Below, piece by piece: positions 8,165 through 18,598 of a DNA stretch of 64,000 nt. The DNA is taken from NCBI GenBank assembly GCA_013140765.1, contig JABFSE010000004.1, positions 62,001 through 126,000 of the forward strand. The letters are read 5' to 3'. This stretch comes from Sulfuriferula sp. Lineage in GTDB: Bacteria > Pseudomonadota > Gammaproteobacteria > Burkholderiales > Sulfuriferulaceae. The translations under genes were made by a program, and so were the position numbers. Each line of letters begins with the position of its first letter. Within the stretch, counting starts at the first letter, position 1. The notes beneath the pieces were generated by a model, which saw only the letters and a list, made by a program, of their open reading frames with translations, ran no database searches and was not told the DNA's origin.

Positions 8165-10138
8165 TTATACACCTTGTAAAAGTCGTATTTCAGCAACCGC
8201 TAAATTTTCAGGCACACCACGCAACACCAGCACATCCCCTGCGTAAATTTTCATATCAGGCTGCGGATCTAAGCCGCGAATGTTGCGGCGGCGCACCACT
8301 AACACCTCAATCCCAAATTCCAAAATCTGCGTATCCGCTATCGTCTTACCAGCGGCGGCGGCTTGTTCAGTAATCAGCACCGACAGCAAACGCGGTTGTG
8401 CGGTTTCGTTAAGTTGCGCATCTTCGTCAGTTGCACCACGGAAAAAACCACGCAACAAGCCATAACGTTGTTCACGCACATTGCGCAATTTTTTCAACAC
8501 GCGGCTCAACGGCACGCCCAACAATAATAAAGCATGCGATGCCAGCATAAGCGAGCCTTCCAGCACCTCGGGCACGACTGCCGCCGCCCCTGCGACTTTG
8601 AGCGCATCCAAATCAGTTTCGTCATGCGTGCGCACGATAACAGGCAAATCAGGGCGTAACTCTTGCACCAAGCTCAAAATCCGCATCGCCGCATGTAAAT
8701 CAGCAAACGTCACCACCATACCGCGAGCACGACTTAACCCCGCCGCAATCAAAACCTCACGCCGAGACGCATCGCCATACACCACACTTTCACCTGCCGC
8801 CGCTGCTGCTTTAACGCGAGCAGGATCGGCATCCAAAGCGATATAGCTAATATCTTCCGACTCTAATAAACGTGCCAGATTTTGCCCGCTACGACCATAA
8901 CCACAAACAATCAAATGCCCGTCCGCACTCATGCTGCTTATCGCAATATCGTGTATCTCACGCGCACGCCCAGCCCATTCGCCGCCACATAAACGGCGCG
9001 TAATTTTGTCGCTATTTTGAATAATCAGCGGCGCAACCATCATCGACAACACCATAGCCGCCAGCACAATTTGCAACTGCGTGCCCACTATCAAACCCAA
9101 ACTACCTGCTTGCGCCAGCAACACAAAGCCAAATTCGCCCGCTTGTGCCAAACCCAAAGCGGTGCGCGTGGCGATAGGCGCATCGTTACCGAAAGCCCGC
9201 CCTATTGCCCAAACTATGGCCGTTTTAGCAAAAATAAGCGCAATTAAAATCCCCCCCACACCCAACCAGTGATGCGCGACTTCGTGCAAATCCAGCAACA
9301 TACCTATAGTGACGAAAAACAAGCCCAGCAATACATCACGGAATGGCTTAATGTCATCTTCCACCTGATAACGGAACTCAGTTTCCGAAATCAACATACC
9401 CGCAAGAAATGCGCCCAACGCTAATGACAAACCAGCTTCGTCAGTCAAATAAGCCAAGCCTAGCGTAATCAACAACACATTGAGCATAAACAGCTCTGAT
9501 GATTTATGACTAGCAACCCAGCTAAACCAAGGACGCATGAGCTTTTGCCCAACAAACAGCAATAGCAACAACACCGCCACCGCTTTACCGCCCGCCATCA
9601 ACAATGACGACCACAAATCATCACCGCCCATCGCAAGCGTAGGTGTGAGTATAAGCAAAGGGACAACGGCCAAATCCTGAAACAGCAACACAGCTATCAT
9701 TTGCTTGCCATGCTCGGATTGCAATGCAAGCTTTTCGGCCAGCATTTTGCTCACTATCGCCGTCGATGACATTGCCAATGCACCGCCTAACGCCAAGCCC
9801 GCCGTCCACGGCAAACCGAGAATGCTGGTAATGACTATCACCAAGGCAATAAAACTCAATACTTGCGCCCCGCCAAAACCGAACACCACCGTGCGTATCG
9901 CCTTGAGCTTGGGTAAACTAAATTCCAGCCCTATGCTAAACATCAGAAACACCACGCCGAATTCAGCCAACCCGCGCGTTTCCGCATTATCGGGAAGCAA
10001 ATTAAAAGCGTGTGGTCCCATTAAAATACCGACCAACAAAAACCCCAGCATGGACGGCAAACGCCAAGCGCGGAACAACGCCGACATAACCACAGCGGCA
10101 GCTAACAAGAGAATAATCAGGCTTAAAGTAGAGTGCAT
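8165..10138 (-). CDS. CPA2-family cation:proton antiporter with RCK domains (KefB/YbaL-like)
   Basis: This 657-residue membrane protein resembles KefB/KefC/YbaL. Residues 1-380 form about a dozen membrane helices (LLVGILMGPHAF, GVVFLMFSIGLEFSL, STAIVSKMLAE). A cytosolic NAD-binding RCK/TrkA-N domain follows (HLIVCGYGRSGQNLARLLE), then a TrkA-C domain at the end (MKIYAGDVLVLRGVPENL). Such proteins move K+ or Na+ against protons and help with pH and electrophile stress. It is the first gene of a unit with copA and is divergent from kdsD. The exact ion and ligand are not readable. Confidence 0.85.
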   Translation of the reverse strand: MHSTLSLIILLLAAAVVMSALFRAWRLPSMLGFLLVGILMGPHAFNLLPDNAETRGLAEFGVVFLMFSIGLEFSLPKLKAIRTVVFGFGGAQVLSFIALVIVITSILGLPWTAGLALGGALAMSSTAIVSKMLAEKLALQSEHGKQMIAVLLFQDLAVVPLLILTPTLAMGGDDLWSSLLMAGGKAVAVLLLLLFVGQKLMRPWFSWVASHKSSELFMLNVLLITLGLAYLTDEAGLSLALGAFLAGMLISETEFRYQVEDDIKPFRDVLLGLFFVTIGMLLDLHEVAHHWLGVGGILIALIFAKTAIVWAIGRAFGNDAPIATRTALGLAQAGEFGFVLLAQAGSLGLIVGTQLQIVLAAMVLSMMVAPLIIQNSDKITRRLCGGEWAGRAREIHDIAISSMSADGHLIVCGYGRSGQNLARLLESEDISYIALDADPARVKAAAAAGESVVYGDASRREVLIAAGLSRARGMVVTFADLHAAMRILSLVQELRPDLPVIVRTHDETDLDALKVAGAAAVVPEVLEGSLMLASHALLLLGVPLSRVLKKLRNVREQRYGLLRGFFRGATDEDAQLNETAQPRLLSVLITEQAAAAGKTIADTQILEFGIEVLVVRRRNIRGLDPQPDMKIYAGDVLVLRGVPENLAVAEIRLLQGV

Positions 10139-10238
10139 ACCTGAAGATTAGAGACAACTCGCATTACACGCAAGGCTTTTGCTGATTAGTCGCAACACTA
10201 ATGCTAAAATAGGCAATCTATTGAACCCTGTTATCCAG

Positions 10239-11234
10239 ATGCCGAATACGCCTGTAATGAAAATTGATGAAGCCGCCAGTTTGGCATTGGCTAAACGCGT
10301 ATTGCGTATAGAAGCCGATGCGGTACTGGCAATGGGTGAACGCTTAGATGTGCAATTTATTGCCGCGATTAAGCTCATACTTGCCTGCCGTGGGCGCGTC
10401 GTCGTCAGCGGCATGGGCAAATCAGGGCATATAGGCAACAAAATTGCCGCTACTTTTGCCAGTACGGGTACACCTGCTTTTTTTGTACATCCTGGTGAAG
10501 CCAGCCATGGCGACTTAGGTATGATTACCGCTGAAGACGTGTGCATCGCGTTGTCAAATAGCGGCGAAAGCGCAGAGTTGGTCACCATCGTACCGCTGAT
10601 TAAACGCCGTGGTGCGCGTTTGATTGCCATGACGGGCAACCCCAATTCCACCCTAGCACGCACCGCCGATGTGCATTTAGATGCCAGTGTGGCGCAAGAA
10701 GCCTGCCCGTTGAACCTCGCGCCTACTGCCAGCACCACCGCTGTCTTAGCCTTAGGCGACGCGTTAGCCATTGCCTTACTAGAAGCGCGTGGATTTGGCT
10801 CCGAAGATTTCGCCCGCACCCATCCTGGCGGCTCCTTAGGGCGGCGGCTCTTGGTTCACGTCCACGACATTATGCACCAAGCGGATGCGCTACCCACCGT
10901 CACCGCTGATGCCTTACTGCCTGCCGCGCTATTAGAAATGACTAGCAAAGGCTTGGGCATGACTGCTGTGGTGGACGATACCAATCAAGTCTTAGGCATC
11001 ATTACCGATGGCGATTTACGCCGCATTTTGGCAAAAAACATAGACGTGCGTACCGCGCTGGTACGTGACGTGATGTCAACTAATCCGCATCGCATCGTCT
11101 CCACACAATTAGCTGTCGCTGCGGTCGAAAAAATGCAGCAACACAATATCAACGGTTTACTGGTAGTCGATGCGCAAGGACATTTAGTCGGCGCATTAAA
11201 CATGCTGGATTTATTACGCGCAGGTGTCGTATGA
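10239..11234 (+). CDS. kdsD: Arabinose-5-phosphate isomerase
   Basis: KdsD converts ribulose-5-phosphate to arabinose-5-phosphate, the first step towards Kdo for lipopolysaccharide. The product (331 residues from this start) has a sugar-isomerase (SIS) domain with VVVSGMGKSGHIGNKIAATFAS and SNSGESAELV, then two CBS domains in the last 120 residues. The start is uncertain: ATG at 10239 or 10257 both fit, neither has a clear ribosome site, and the longer frame from 10179 looks untranslated. It overlaps kdsC by ATGA, keeping two Kdo enzymes together. Confidence 0.93.
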   Translation: MPNTPVMKIDEAASLALAKRVLRIEADAVLAMGERLDVQFIAAIKLILACRGRVVVSGMGKSGHIGNKIAATFASTGTPAFFVHPGEASHGDLGMITAEDVCIALSNSGESAELVTIVPLIKRRGARLIAMTGNPNSTLARTADVHLDASVAQEACPLNLAPTASTTAVLALGDALAIALLEARGFGSEDFARTHPGGSLGRRLLVHVHDIMHQADALPTVTADALLPAALLEMTSKGLGMTAVVDDTNQVLGIITDGDLRRILAKNIDVRTALVRDVMSTNPHRIVSTQLAVAAVEKMQQHNINGLLVVDAQGHLVGALNMLDLLRAGVV

Positions 11235-11758
11235 ACAACCCCATTTATTTACGCGCTCAACCGATACGCCTCGCCATCTTTGATGTGGACGGCGTAATGA
11301 CTGACGGCAGTTTGTTTTTTAGTGATGACGGCAAGGAGTACAAAGCCTTTAATTCACTCGATGGGCATGGCTTAAAAATGCTCAAACAAACGGGCGTAGA
11401 AATCGCCATTATTACTGCCCGCAACTCATCCCTAGTCGCCCATCGCGCTAAAAACTTGGGCATACACCACCTCTATCAAGGCGTGGACAACAAACTCATC
11501 GCCTATCAAGATTTAATCGCCAAGCTAAATTTACAACCCGAACAAACCGCCTACATGGGCGATGACGTAATCGACTTACCCATACTCATCCGTTGCGGTC
11601 TCGCTATTAGCGTGCCTGCCGCACCGCCTGAAGTACAGCGTTATGCCCATATCGTCACCCGTCGTGAAGGTGGGCGTGGCGCAGTACGCGAAGCTTGCGA
11701 ATTCATTATGCGGGCACAAAACACCTACGCCGACTTATTGGCACAGTATTTGAAATGA
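11231..11758 (+). CDS. kdsC: 3-deoxy-D-manno-octulosonate-8-phosphate phosphatase
   Basis: KdsC removes phosphate from Kdo-8-phosphate. The 175-residue protein is a compact HAD phosphatase: the nucleophile motif FDVDGVMTDG near residue 18, the Thr motif IITARNS, and MGDDVIDLPIL with the acidic metal ligands. The C-terminal REGGRGAVRE segment is specific to KdsC. It sits between kdsD (4-base overlap) and lptC, 13 bases away, in an LPS assembly operon. Confidence 0.95.
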   Translation: MNNPIYLRAQPIRLAIFDVDGVMTDGSLFFSDDGKEYKAFNSLDGHGLKMLKQTGVEIAIITARNSSLVAHRAKNLGIHHLYQGVDNKLIAYQDLIAKLNLQPEQTAYMGDDVIDLPILIRCGLAISVPAAPPEVQRYAHIVTRREGGRGAVREACEFIMRAQNTYADLLAQYLK

Positions 11759-11771
11759 GCGCTATTTATCA

Positions 11772-12344
11772 ATGAATACGCGTCCGTTAATTTGGTTCCC
11801 CTTGAGCATCATGCTCATACTTGCCGCGCTAACGGCTTGGTTGCAATTCGCTGTGCAGTCACCCCATGCTAACGCGTTCTCCCACGGTGCGCATATTGCC
11901 GATTACATGATGGAAAAATTCGCCGTCTCGCGCACTAATCTGGCTGGACAGCTCATTTATACCTTACGCGCAGACTATGCCGAGCACTTTATGGACGACG
12001 ACACCACCCGTTTACGCCAGCCACATTTACTTGCTAACGACGACCAGCAAGGCACGGCGGATATACGCGCCAACCGTGCATTAGTAAGTGCCAAAGGCAA
12101 ACAAGTTGATTTCTTTGAGCGCGTAGTGCTGATACGCGATACCCACGATGCGCAAGGTGCAATGACTTTAACCACCGAACACCTCACCGCATGGCCTGAT
12201 GCGCGTATTATGCGTGCAGATAAATTAGTCCATGTCACAGGTAAAAACATACAAATGACCGCAGGCGGGTTAGAATTAAACAATACCACGCGCATTTTGC
12301 GCCTGACGAATCGAGTAAAAGCGCAATATGAACCTATTAAATAA
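11772..12344 (+). CDS. lptC: LPS export protein LptC
   Basis: LptC is a single-span inner-membrane protein that passes lipopolysaccharide from LptB2FG to LptA. The 190-residue product has one N-terminal membrane helix (residues 5-26) and a periplasmic beta-jellyroll rich in short strands (ADYMMEKFAVSRTNLAG ... [23 protein letters not shown]). Sequence conservation is low in this family, so position in the kdsC-lptC-lptA-lptB order carries much of the weight. It overlaps lptA by 17 bases. Confidence 0.9.
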   Translation: MNTRPLIWFPLSIMLILAALTAWLQFAVQSPHANAFSHGAHIADYMMEKFAVSRTNLAGQLIYTLRADYAEHFMDDDTTRLRQPHLLANDDQQGTADIRANRALVSAKGKQVDFFERVVLIRDTHDAQGAMTLTTEHLTAWPDARIMRADKLVHVTGKNIQMTAGGLELNNTTRILRLTNRVKAQYEPIK

Positions 12345-12921
12345 AACAGCCACCTTGCTGATTTGCCTATTATGTATGCACAACGCACAAGCTGAATTAG
12401 CCGATCGCAGCAAACCCGTCAACCTAGAAGCGGATAGCGTCACCGTGGACGACCTGCACAAAACCAGTATCTATGTAGGCAATGTCATGCTGACGCAAGG
12501 CACGTTGATATTGCGTGCCGACAAAATCGAAGTCAATGAAAATGGCGAAGGATTTAGCAAAGCCGTTGCCTTTGGCAATCCTGTGTATTTCCGCCAAAAG
12601 CGAGACAAAATAGATGAGTACGTGGAAGGCTATGCCAGCCGTATCGACATGGACACCAAGGCCAATATAATCAACCTCAGCGGTAACGCAAGACTGAAAA
12701 AAGGTGAAGACGAAATGCGCGGCAATACCATGACATACAACACCGCATCTGAACTCTTTGAAGCCAAAAATGACCCCACGCAAGCAAGCAAAAATCCCAA
12801 CGCACCGCCTAGTCGCGTGCGCGTTATCATACGCCCTAAAATAAAAACGGACGCGCAACCCGCCGCCCGCCCACCATTACCATTGCAATCCGCTCCCTCA
12901 TTACCATCAGGTACACCATGA
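12328..12921 (+). CDS. lptA: LPS transport periplasmic protein LptA
   Basis: LptA bridges the periplasm during lipopolysaccharide transport. The 197-residue protein has a signal peptide ending in NAQA, then the OstA-like jellyroll ([38 protein letters not shown]), and a Pro-rich C-terminal tail of about 35 residues. The gene overlaps lptC at its start and lptB by ATGA at its end. Confidence 0.93.
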   Translation: MNLLNKTATLLICLLCMHNAQAELADRSKPVNLEADSVTVDDLHKTSIYVGNVMLTQGTLILRADKIEVNENGEGFSKAVAFGNPVYFRQKRDKIDEYVEGYASRIDMDTKANIINLSGNARLKKGEDEMRGNTMTYNTASELFEAKNDPTQASKNPNAPPSRVRVIIRPKIKTDAQPAARPPLPLQSAPSLPSGTP

Positions 12922-13640
12922 GCGAACTGAAAATACAGCATCTCAAAAAGAGCTATAAATCTCGCAATGTCGTCAAAGACGTATCACTCACGGTGAAAAG
13001 CGGCGAAGTAGTCGGCTTACTCGGTCCAAATGGGGCGGGTAAAACAACTTGCTTCTACATGATAGTCGGCTTAGTTGCTTTAGATGGCGGTGCTATTACG
13101 CTAGATAACATAGACATCAGCGCCCAGCCTATACACAAACGCGCAGGCATGGGCTTGAGTTATTTACCGCAAGAAGCCTCTATTTTCCGCAAGCTAACCG
13201 TAGCGCAAAACATCCTCGCCATACTCGAGCTGAAAAACTACAGCGAGCAAGAAACATTACGGCGTTTAGACAGCCTGCTTGCCGATTTGCATATTGACCA
13301 CCTACGTGACGCACCTGCCATGAGCTTATCAGGCGGCGAACGCCGACGGGTAGAAATTGCGCGTGCATTGGCAATGAGCCCCCGCTTTGTATTGCTAGAC
13401 GAGCCTTTTGCAGGCATAGACCCTATCGCCGTGATAGATATACAAAAGCTCATCCGCTTTCTTACCGAGCGCGGCATAGGCATTTTAATTACCGACCATA
13501 ATGTACGTGAAACCCTAGGCATCTGCGATCGCGCCTATATTATTAACGACGGCACAGTATTAGCCGCTGGCAATCCTGACGAAATCATCCATAATGAAAG
13601 TGTGCGCAAAGTTTATCTAGGCGAGCATTTCCGACTCTAA
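12918..13640 (+). CDS. lptB: LPS export ABC transporter ATP-binding protein LptB
   Basis: LptB is the cytoplasmic ATPase that powers lipopolysaccharide extraction from the inner membrane. In 240 residues it shows Walker [10 protein letters not shown] near 36-44, the Q-loop YLPQEASIF, the signature [15 protein letters not shown], Walker [14 protein letters not shown] and the switch histidine in [10 protein letters not shown]. The membrane partners LptF and LptG are not in the window, as in most genomes. It is followed 14 bases later by rpoN. Confidence 0.97.
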   Translation: MSELKIQHLKKSYKSRNVVKDVSLTVKSGEVVGLLGPNGAGKTTCFYMIVGLVALDGGAITLDNIDISAQPIHKRAGMGLSYLPQEASIFRKLTVAQNILAILELKNYSEQETLRRLDSLLADLHIDHLRDAPAMSLSGGERRRVEIARALAMSPRFVLLDEPFAGIDPIAVIDIQKLIRFLTERGIGILITDHNVRETLGICDRAYIINDGTVLAAGNPDEIIHNESVRKVYLGEHFRL

Positions 13641-13654
13641 TACACGTACAGACA

Positions 13655-15079
13655 ATGAAACAAGGTTTACAACTCAAACTATCGCAAAGCCTCACGCTGA
13701 CACCACAGCTGCAACAATCCATACGACTGTTGCAGCTTTCTACGCTGGAATTAAACCAAGAGCTAGAGCTCATGGTGCAAGAAAATCCGCTGCTAGAACG
13801 AGTGGACGGCATAGATGACGGCGCACCACGGGTAGCCGAATTTGAAACCACATCCGCCACGCAAGAAAGCGTAAACGAAACGCCTACCGACACTGCCCCA
13901 CGCGAAATAACCGATTTGGATTGGGATGAAACACCCAATTACGGCTCAGGCGACGATATGGATGACGAATTTGAGCCGCAAGCTAATACCCTTGACATGC
14001 CGCCGCTACGTGACCACTTGCTTTGGCAACTCAACCTCACGCCCTTATCTGAACGCGACAAACGCTTAGTCGCGCTACTCATAGACGACTTAAATGAAGC
14101 GGGCTATCTCACGCAAACACTGGATGAGATTCTAGCCATGTTACCCACAGAGCTAGAAGTCGAATTAGATGATTTACAAATCGCACTCAAACAATTACAA
14201 AACCTAGAGCCTACAGGCGTAGGCGCACGCGATTTAGCAGAATGCCTGAGCTTGCAATTACGCACTCTGCCAGAAAACACACCGCATCTCGCGCTGGCAC
14301 TGCAAATCGCAGCGACCGAATTATCCGCCCTAGGCGCACATGACTACGCCGGCTTAAAACGCAAACTACATTGCGATGAGATTGCATTGGGTGCGGCGCA
14401 AAGCCTTATTCAGCAATTAAATCCGCGCCCAGGCATCGCTTTTGGTGCAAGTGATACCCGTTATATTATTCCCGATGTGGTCGTCAAAAAAACCAAAGGT
14501 CGCTGGGTTGCCAGTCTCAATACTGAAGCCATGCCAAAATTACGCGTTAATCAAATGTACGCCGATATTTTATCGCGCAACCGCGACGCAAATCACCAGC
14601 AATTATCAGGGCAACTCCAAGAAGCCAAGTGGCTGATTAAAAACATCATGCAGCGATTTGACACGATATTACGCGTCACACAATGTATCGTTGACAGACA
14701 AAAACACTTTTTTGAGCACGGTGAAGTTGCCATGCGCCCCTTGGTATTACGTGAAATTGCTGATATTGTAGAGTTGCATGAATCAACCGTATCACGTGTC
14801 ACTACCCAAAAATTCATGATGACACCGCGCGGCATCTTTGAACTAAAATACTTTTTTGGCAGTCATGTTAGTACGGATGCAGGTGGGGCTTGCTCCGCAA
14901 CAGCGATTCGTGCGTTAATAAAACAACTGATTAGCGCGGAAAACACTAAGAAGCCTTTATCCGACGGGAAGATAGCGGAAATGCTCGTAGAACAAGGCAT
15001 ACAAGTCGCAAGACGAACCATCGCCAAGTATCGAGAAGCGATGCAAATTCCTCCCGCCAATCAGCGCAAAGCGCTATAA
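13655..15079 (+). CDS. rpoN: RNA polymerase sigma-54 factor
   Basis: Sigma-54 directs RNA polymerase to -24/-12 promoters that need an enhancer-binding ATPase. The 474-residue protein has the Gln/Leu-rich region I at the N-terminus (LKLSQSLTLTPQLQQSIRLL), an acidic linker around residues 55-115, the core-binding region, a helix-turn-helix and the RpoN box ARRTIAKYRE close to the C-terminus. It lies in the conserved lptB-rpoN-hpf-ptsN order. Confidence 0.97.
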   Translation: MKQGLQLKLSQSLTLTPQLQQSIRLLQLSTLELNQELELMVQENPLLERVDGIDDGAPRVAEFETTSATQESVNETPTDTAPREITDLDWDETPNYGSGDDMDDEFEPQANTLDMPPLRDHLLWQLNLTPLSERDKRLVALLIDDLNEAGYLTQTLDEILAMLPTELEVELDDLQIALKQLQNLEPTGVGARDLAECLSLQLRTLPENTPHLALALQIAATELSALGAHDYAGLKRKLHCDEIALGAAQSLIQQLNPRPGIAFGASDTRYIIPDVVVKKTKGRWVASLNTEAMPKLRVNQMYADILSRNRDANHQQLSGQLQEAKWLIKNIMQRFDTILRVTQCIVDRQKHFFEHGEVAMRPLVLREIADIVELHESTVSRVTTQKFMMTPRGIFELKYFFGSHVSTDAGGACSATAIRALIKQLISAENTKKPLSDGKIAEMLVEQGIQVARRTIAKYREAMQIPPANQRKAL

Positions 15080-15101
15080 CTAGCAAGTGAAAGGAAATAC
15101 C

Positions 15102-15440
15102 ATGAACCTCAAAATTACTGGTCATCATCTAGAAATCACCCCTGCTATTCGTGAGTATGTCACGACCAAAATGGAACGCATTAAACGCCATTTTGACCAC
15201 GTAATAGACATTAACGTGATTATGACCGTCGAGAAATTGAAACACAGCGTTGAGGCGAATGTACATATCAGCGGCAAAGATATTTTTGTACAAGCAGAAG
15301 ACAGCGACATGTACGCCGCTATTGACGCACTGGCAGACAAACTAGACCGCCAAGTTGTCAAACACAAAGAAAAAAACAGCTCCGCACATCAAGCCGAAGG
15401 CGGTATCAAACATCAAGCCTTGGTTGAAGCCGAAGAGTAA
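15102..15440 (+). CDS. hpf: Ribosome hibernation promoting factor
   Basis: HPF binds the 30S subunit in stationary phase and promotes inactive 100S ribosomes. The start is the ATG of [13 protein letters not shown], placed after AAGGAAAT; the frame from 15087 adds only five non-conserved residues. At 112 residues it is the short form without the C-terminal dimerisation domain. The beta-alpha-beta fold is visible in [21 protein letters not shown] and [16 protein letters not shown]. It lies between rpoN and ptsN. Confidence 0.95.
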   Translation: MNLKITGHHLEITPAIREYVTTKMERIKRHFDHVIDINVIMTVEKLKHSVEANVHISGKDIFVQAEDSDMYAAIDALADKLDRQVVKHKEKNSSAHQAEGGIKHQALVEAEE

Positions 15441-15449
15441 GTCGATTTC

Positions 15450-15905
15450 ATGAACCACATTGCACCATTGCTCTCCCTGTCTCGCGTCCAGCTGGACGTG
15501 GACATGGCGAGTAAAGAACAACTATTTGAACACGCCAGTCAGTTACTATCAGCCGAATCAGGCATCGCTCATAAACTCATACTAGACAGCCTAATCGCAC
15601 GCGAAAAGCTAGGCTCAACGGGCTTAGGCTTAGGCATCGCCATCCCGCACGGACGCATTAAGGGCTTAAAATCAGCGCAAGGCATATTTACCCGATTACG
15701 CGACCCAATCGCTTTCGATGCGCCTGACAAACTACCTGTAGGTTTATTTTTTATGCTCTTCGTCCCCGCGCAAGCCACCGATTTACACTTGCAGATACTC
15801 AGTGAATTAGCACAACTATTTAGCAATAAAACCATGCGCCAGCACTTACACCAGTGCCCAGACAGCACATCCGCCCTGACCACTATCAGCAACTGGCAAC
15901 CATGA
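15450..15905 (+). CDS. ptsN: Nitrogen-PTS regulatory protein EIIA-Ntr
   Basis: EIIA-Ntr is the last protein of the nitrogen phosphotransferase relay and regulates potassium transport and other targets by its phosphorylation state. The 151-residue protein has the phospho-accepting histidine in GIAIPHGRIKGL (about residue 68). It overlaps hprK by ATGA, linking PTS-Ntr with HPr kinase as is usual in betaproteobacteria. Confidence 0.95.
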   Translation: MNHIAPLLSLSRVQLDVDMASKEQLFEHASQLLSAESGIAHKLILDSLIAREKLGSTGLGLGIAIPHGRIKGLKSAQGIFTRLRDPIAFDAPDKLPVGLFFMLFVPAQATDLHLQILSELAQLFSNKTMRQHLHQCPDSTSALTTISNWQP

Positions 15906-16846
15906 TTAACACCATTTCCGTGCAAAAAATGTTTACCGACCTCGAACAAACGCTGGCATTAAGCTGGGTGGCAGGCGAAACAGGCGGCGATAAGCAACTC
16001 ACGGGGGACACCGTACAAAAGCCCTCATTAGCATTGATAGGGCACTTGAATTTCGTCCATCCTAATCGTGTACAGGTGCTAGGCTGTGCCGAAATGGATT
16101 ATTTGCAGCAACTCGGCGACGACGGGCTTACCCAAGCCATTGCCAATTTGTTTGCAACCGAGCTGGCTGCCGTTATTGTTGCTAATGGTGAACAAGTACC
16201 TGCGGCTTTATTAAGTGCTGCGCAACGCACACACACGCCGCTGTTCACCTCACCACAAGCCAGCCCCGAGCTGATGACGGTATTGTCACATTACCTCACC
16301 CATGCCCTAGCCGAATCGACCAATATGCACGGGGTCATGTTAGAAGTAAACGGCTTGGGTGTCATGCTCACAGGCAGTGCGGCTGTGGGTAAAAGCGAGC
16401 TGGCTTTAGAGTTAATTACCCGAGGGCACAGGCTAATTGCAGATGACGTGGTGGATTTATATAAAGTCGCACCTGATACGCTAGAGACACAATGCCCCGC
16501 CATGTTGCAGGATTTTTTAGAAGTACGCGGTTTAGGCGTGTTAAATATCCGCACGCTATTTGGTGAACCCGCTGTAAAACTGAAAAAAAACCTAAAACTC
16601 ATCGTTTATTTACAATCCGCAGCGGAACAATCGCCCGATAAAACGCAACGCTTGGACATGCAAGCATCCACTGAAACCATACTCGGTGTTGCCATCAACA
16701 AGGTATATATCCCTGTTGCCGCAGGACGAAATTTAGCGGTGTTAGTTGAGGTAGCGACACGTAATTACATCTTACGCGCACGCGGCATCAACAGTGCAGA
16801 CGACTTTATCGCACGCCAGCAAGCCATGTTACAGGCTAACCAATAA
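15902..16846 (+). CDS. hprK: HPr kinase/phosphorylase
   Basis: HprK phosphorylates or dephosphorylates a serine of the PTS carrier HPr. The start is the ATG overlapping the ptsN stop, giving 314 residues and the family-like [11 protein letters not shown]. The P-loop GSAAVGKS is at residues 158-165, followed by the conserved [12 protein letters not shown] and [10 protein letters not shown] motifs. A run of eight A residues lies inside the gene but the frame is intact. It is followed two bases later by rapZ. Confidence 0.95.
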   Translation: MINTISVQKMFTDLEQTLALSWVAGETGGDKQLTGDTVQKPSLALIGHLNFVHPNRVQVLGCAEMDYLQQLGDDGLTQAIANLFATELAAVIVANGEQVPAALLSAAQRTHTPLFTSPQASPELMTVLSHYLTHALAESTNMHGVMLEVNGLGVMLTGSAAVGKSELALELITRGHRLIADDVVDLYKVAPDTLETQCPAMLQDFLEVRGLGVLNIRTLFGEPAVKLKKNLKLIVYLQSAAEQSPDKTQRLDMQASTETILGVAINKVYIPVAAGRNLAVLVEVATRNYILRARGINSADDFIARQQAMLQANQ

Positions 16847-16848
16847 CC

Positions 16849-17700
16849 ATGCCCGCCGCCAGCGATACGCAATTAGTGCTTATTAGCGGTTTGTCTGGGT
16901 CAGGCAAGAGCATCGCCCTGAACGTGTTGGAAGACGCGGGGTATTACTGCATAGATAATTTACCCGCTATTTTACTTGACGAAACTATCGCCCACTTAGT
17001 GCAAGCAGGTTATCGCCAACTCGCCATCAGCGTGGATGCGCGTAGTGGCGATTCGTATCAACACCTACCCAGCATCGTCACCGCATTACGCGCCCACATA
17101 CATTTGCGTCTGCTATTTCTGGAAGCCAAAACCGAAACCTTAGTACGCCGATTTTCAGAAACGCGCCGCCGCCATCCCTTGAGCCAAGGCGAGATGGCAC
17201 TGCCTGACGCTATCATGTTAGAGCGCGACCGCTTGGATGGCATAGCCCAACTAGCACACAGGATAGACACCAGCGATTTATCAGCTAATACATTACGTTG
17301 CTGGATACGCGATATATTGGCACTAGAAAGCGCGAACCTGACCTTATTATTTTCATCCTTTGGCTTCAAGCATGGCATACCCTTGGATGCTGATTTAGTC
17401 TTCGATGTGCGTTGCCTGCCCAACCCCCACTACGACCCGCTACTACGCCCGCAAACAGGACGCGATGCCGCTGTCATTGCTTACTTGCAAGACATTCCCG
17501 AAGTACGAGAAATGCTGTCGGACATTGCCCATTACGTGCGCAAATGGCTACCTTGCTTTATACGCGACAACCGCGCTTATTTAACTGTCGCTATTGGCTG
17601 TACAGGCGGGCAACATCGCTCAGTCTATTTAACTGAACAACTCGCCGCCGAATTCAAGCACGAAGAGCAAACTTTGGTGCGCCATCGCGAGCTAAGTTAA
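16849..17700 (+). CDS. rapZ: RNase adapter protein RapZ
   Basis: RapZ (formerly YvcJ/YhbJ) is an ATP/GTP-binding protein; in E. coli it guides RNase E to the small RNA GlmZ and so controls glucosamine-6-phosphate synthase. The 283-residue protein has Walker A GLSGSGKS at residues 14-21, CIDNLP just after, and the RNA-binding C-terminal domain with [18 protein letters not shown]. Whether a GlmZ-like RNA exists here is unknown. It belongs to the rpoN-ptsN-hprK cluster. Confidence 0.95.
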   Translation: MPAASDTQLVLISGLSGSGKSIALNVLEDAGYYCIDNLPAILLDETIAHLVQAGYRQLAISVDARSGDSYQHLPSIVTALRAHIHLRLLFLEAKTETLVRRFSETRRRHPLSQGEMALPDAIMLERDRLDGIAQLAHRIDTSDLSANTLRCWIRDILALESANLTLLFSSFGFKHGIPLDADLVFDVRCLPNPHYDPLLRPQTGRDAAVIAYLQDIPEVREMLSDIAHYVRKWLPCFIRDNRAYLTVAIGCTGGQHRSVYLTEQLAAEFKHEEQTLVRHRELS

Positions 17701-18090
17701 ATGTGGGACAAGTTACGCGATAACATCAAATTCATACAGCTAGGGGATGGACTGATATTGCTGATTAGCCTAGGCTTGGTCGTGAGCCTAACCGCACATT
17801 ACTGGTTAGCACCCGCAGGCGAAAAAATCATTATTAAACGCGGTGGTGAGCTATTTCTAACCGCGTCCCTGATGCACCCATTTACAGTTGCTATACCCGG
17901 TCCATTAGGGCTTACTCAAGTAGAAGTCTATCACCAACGCGCGCGCGTCGTCAGCGACCCCAGCCCACGCCAGCTGTGCGTACATCAAGGTTGGATTAGC
18001 CGTGCTGGTGAAGTTGCTATTTGCTTACCCAATCAAGTCAGTATAGAAATCGCAGGCACTACCCGACATTATGACAGCCTTAACTATTAG
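17701..18090 (+). CDS. NusG domain II-containing protein
   Basis: This 129-residue protein has one N-terminal membrane helix (residues 13-35) followed by a beta-rich domain (EKIIIKRGGELFLTASL ... VSDPSPRQLCVHQGWISRAGEVAICLPNQVSIEI) matching the NusG_II family. The pattern of Cys in CVHQGW and ICLPN is typical. Its role is unknown; it regularly precedes a Gx transporter gene. It starts immediately after the rapZ stop and overlaps the next gene by 20 bases. Confidence 0.8.
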   Translation: MWDKLRDNIKFIQLGDGLILLISLGLVVSLTAHYWLAPAGEKIIIKRGGELFLTASLMHPFTVAIPGPLGLTQVEVYHQRARVVSDPSPRQLCVHQGWISRAGEVAICLPNQVSIEIAGTTRHYDSLNY

Positions 18091-18598
18091 ACCCACCACC
18101 GAAGATCATCGCATCGCCTACATGGCGGCACTCGCCATTGCCTTGATGCTCATGGAGGCCGCGCTACCTACGCCCATACCTGGTGTCAAACCTGGACTGG
18201 CTAACATCGTCACCTTGTTAGTATTAGCACAATACGGCTTACGCGCCGCAGTCTGGGTGACTATGTTACGCGTCCTGGCAGGCAGTATATTGTTGGGTAG
18301 TTTTCTCACGCCAGGATTTATATTAAGTTTAAGCGGCGCATTCGCCAGTTTAGCGGTATTGTCTATTGCGCAATACTTGCCCAAACCCTACTTTGGCATG
18401 GTCAGCCTGAGCTTACTGGCGGCATTCGCACATATAGGCGCACAACTGACTGTCGTTGGTCTTTGGCTCATGCCCGGCGTCAATGTGCTATATTTAAGCC
18501 CCGCATTCGCGCTTGCTGCTTGGATATTTGGTTTAAGCAACGGCCTGATTGCCGCTCATTTAACAAAAGGGTCATTAGATGCAAACTCCACCACGTAG
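18071..18598 (+). CDS. Gx transporter family protein (heptaprenyl diphosphate synthase component I-like)
   Basis: This 175-residue, five- to six-helix membrane protein matches the Hpre_diP_synt_I/Gx family: [24 protein letters not shown] near residues 27-50, then [18 protein letters not shown]. The family resembles the substrate-binding subunits of ECF-type vitamin transporters; its substrate is not established. It overlaps both neighbours by about 20 bases, which indicates one co-translated unit with the NusG-II gene and ubiX. Confidence 0.85.
   Translation: MTALTIRPTTEDHRIAYMAALAIALMLMEAALPTPIPGVKPGLANIVTLLVLAQYGLRAAVWVTMLRVLAGSILLGSFLTPGFILSLSGAFASLAVLSIAQYLPKPYFGMVSLSLLAAFAHIGAQLTVVGLWLMPGVNVLYLSPAFALAAWIFGLSNGLIAAHLTKGSLDANSTT

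Noticed and set aside
10148-10819. 223-codon minus-strand frame opposite kdsD
   Set aside because: The plus-strand KdsD has clear SIS motifs; the opposite frame shows none.
16585-16595. Run of eight A residues in hprK as a contingency tract
   Set aside because: The frame is intact and the run falls on Lys/Asn codons.
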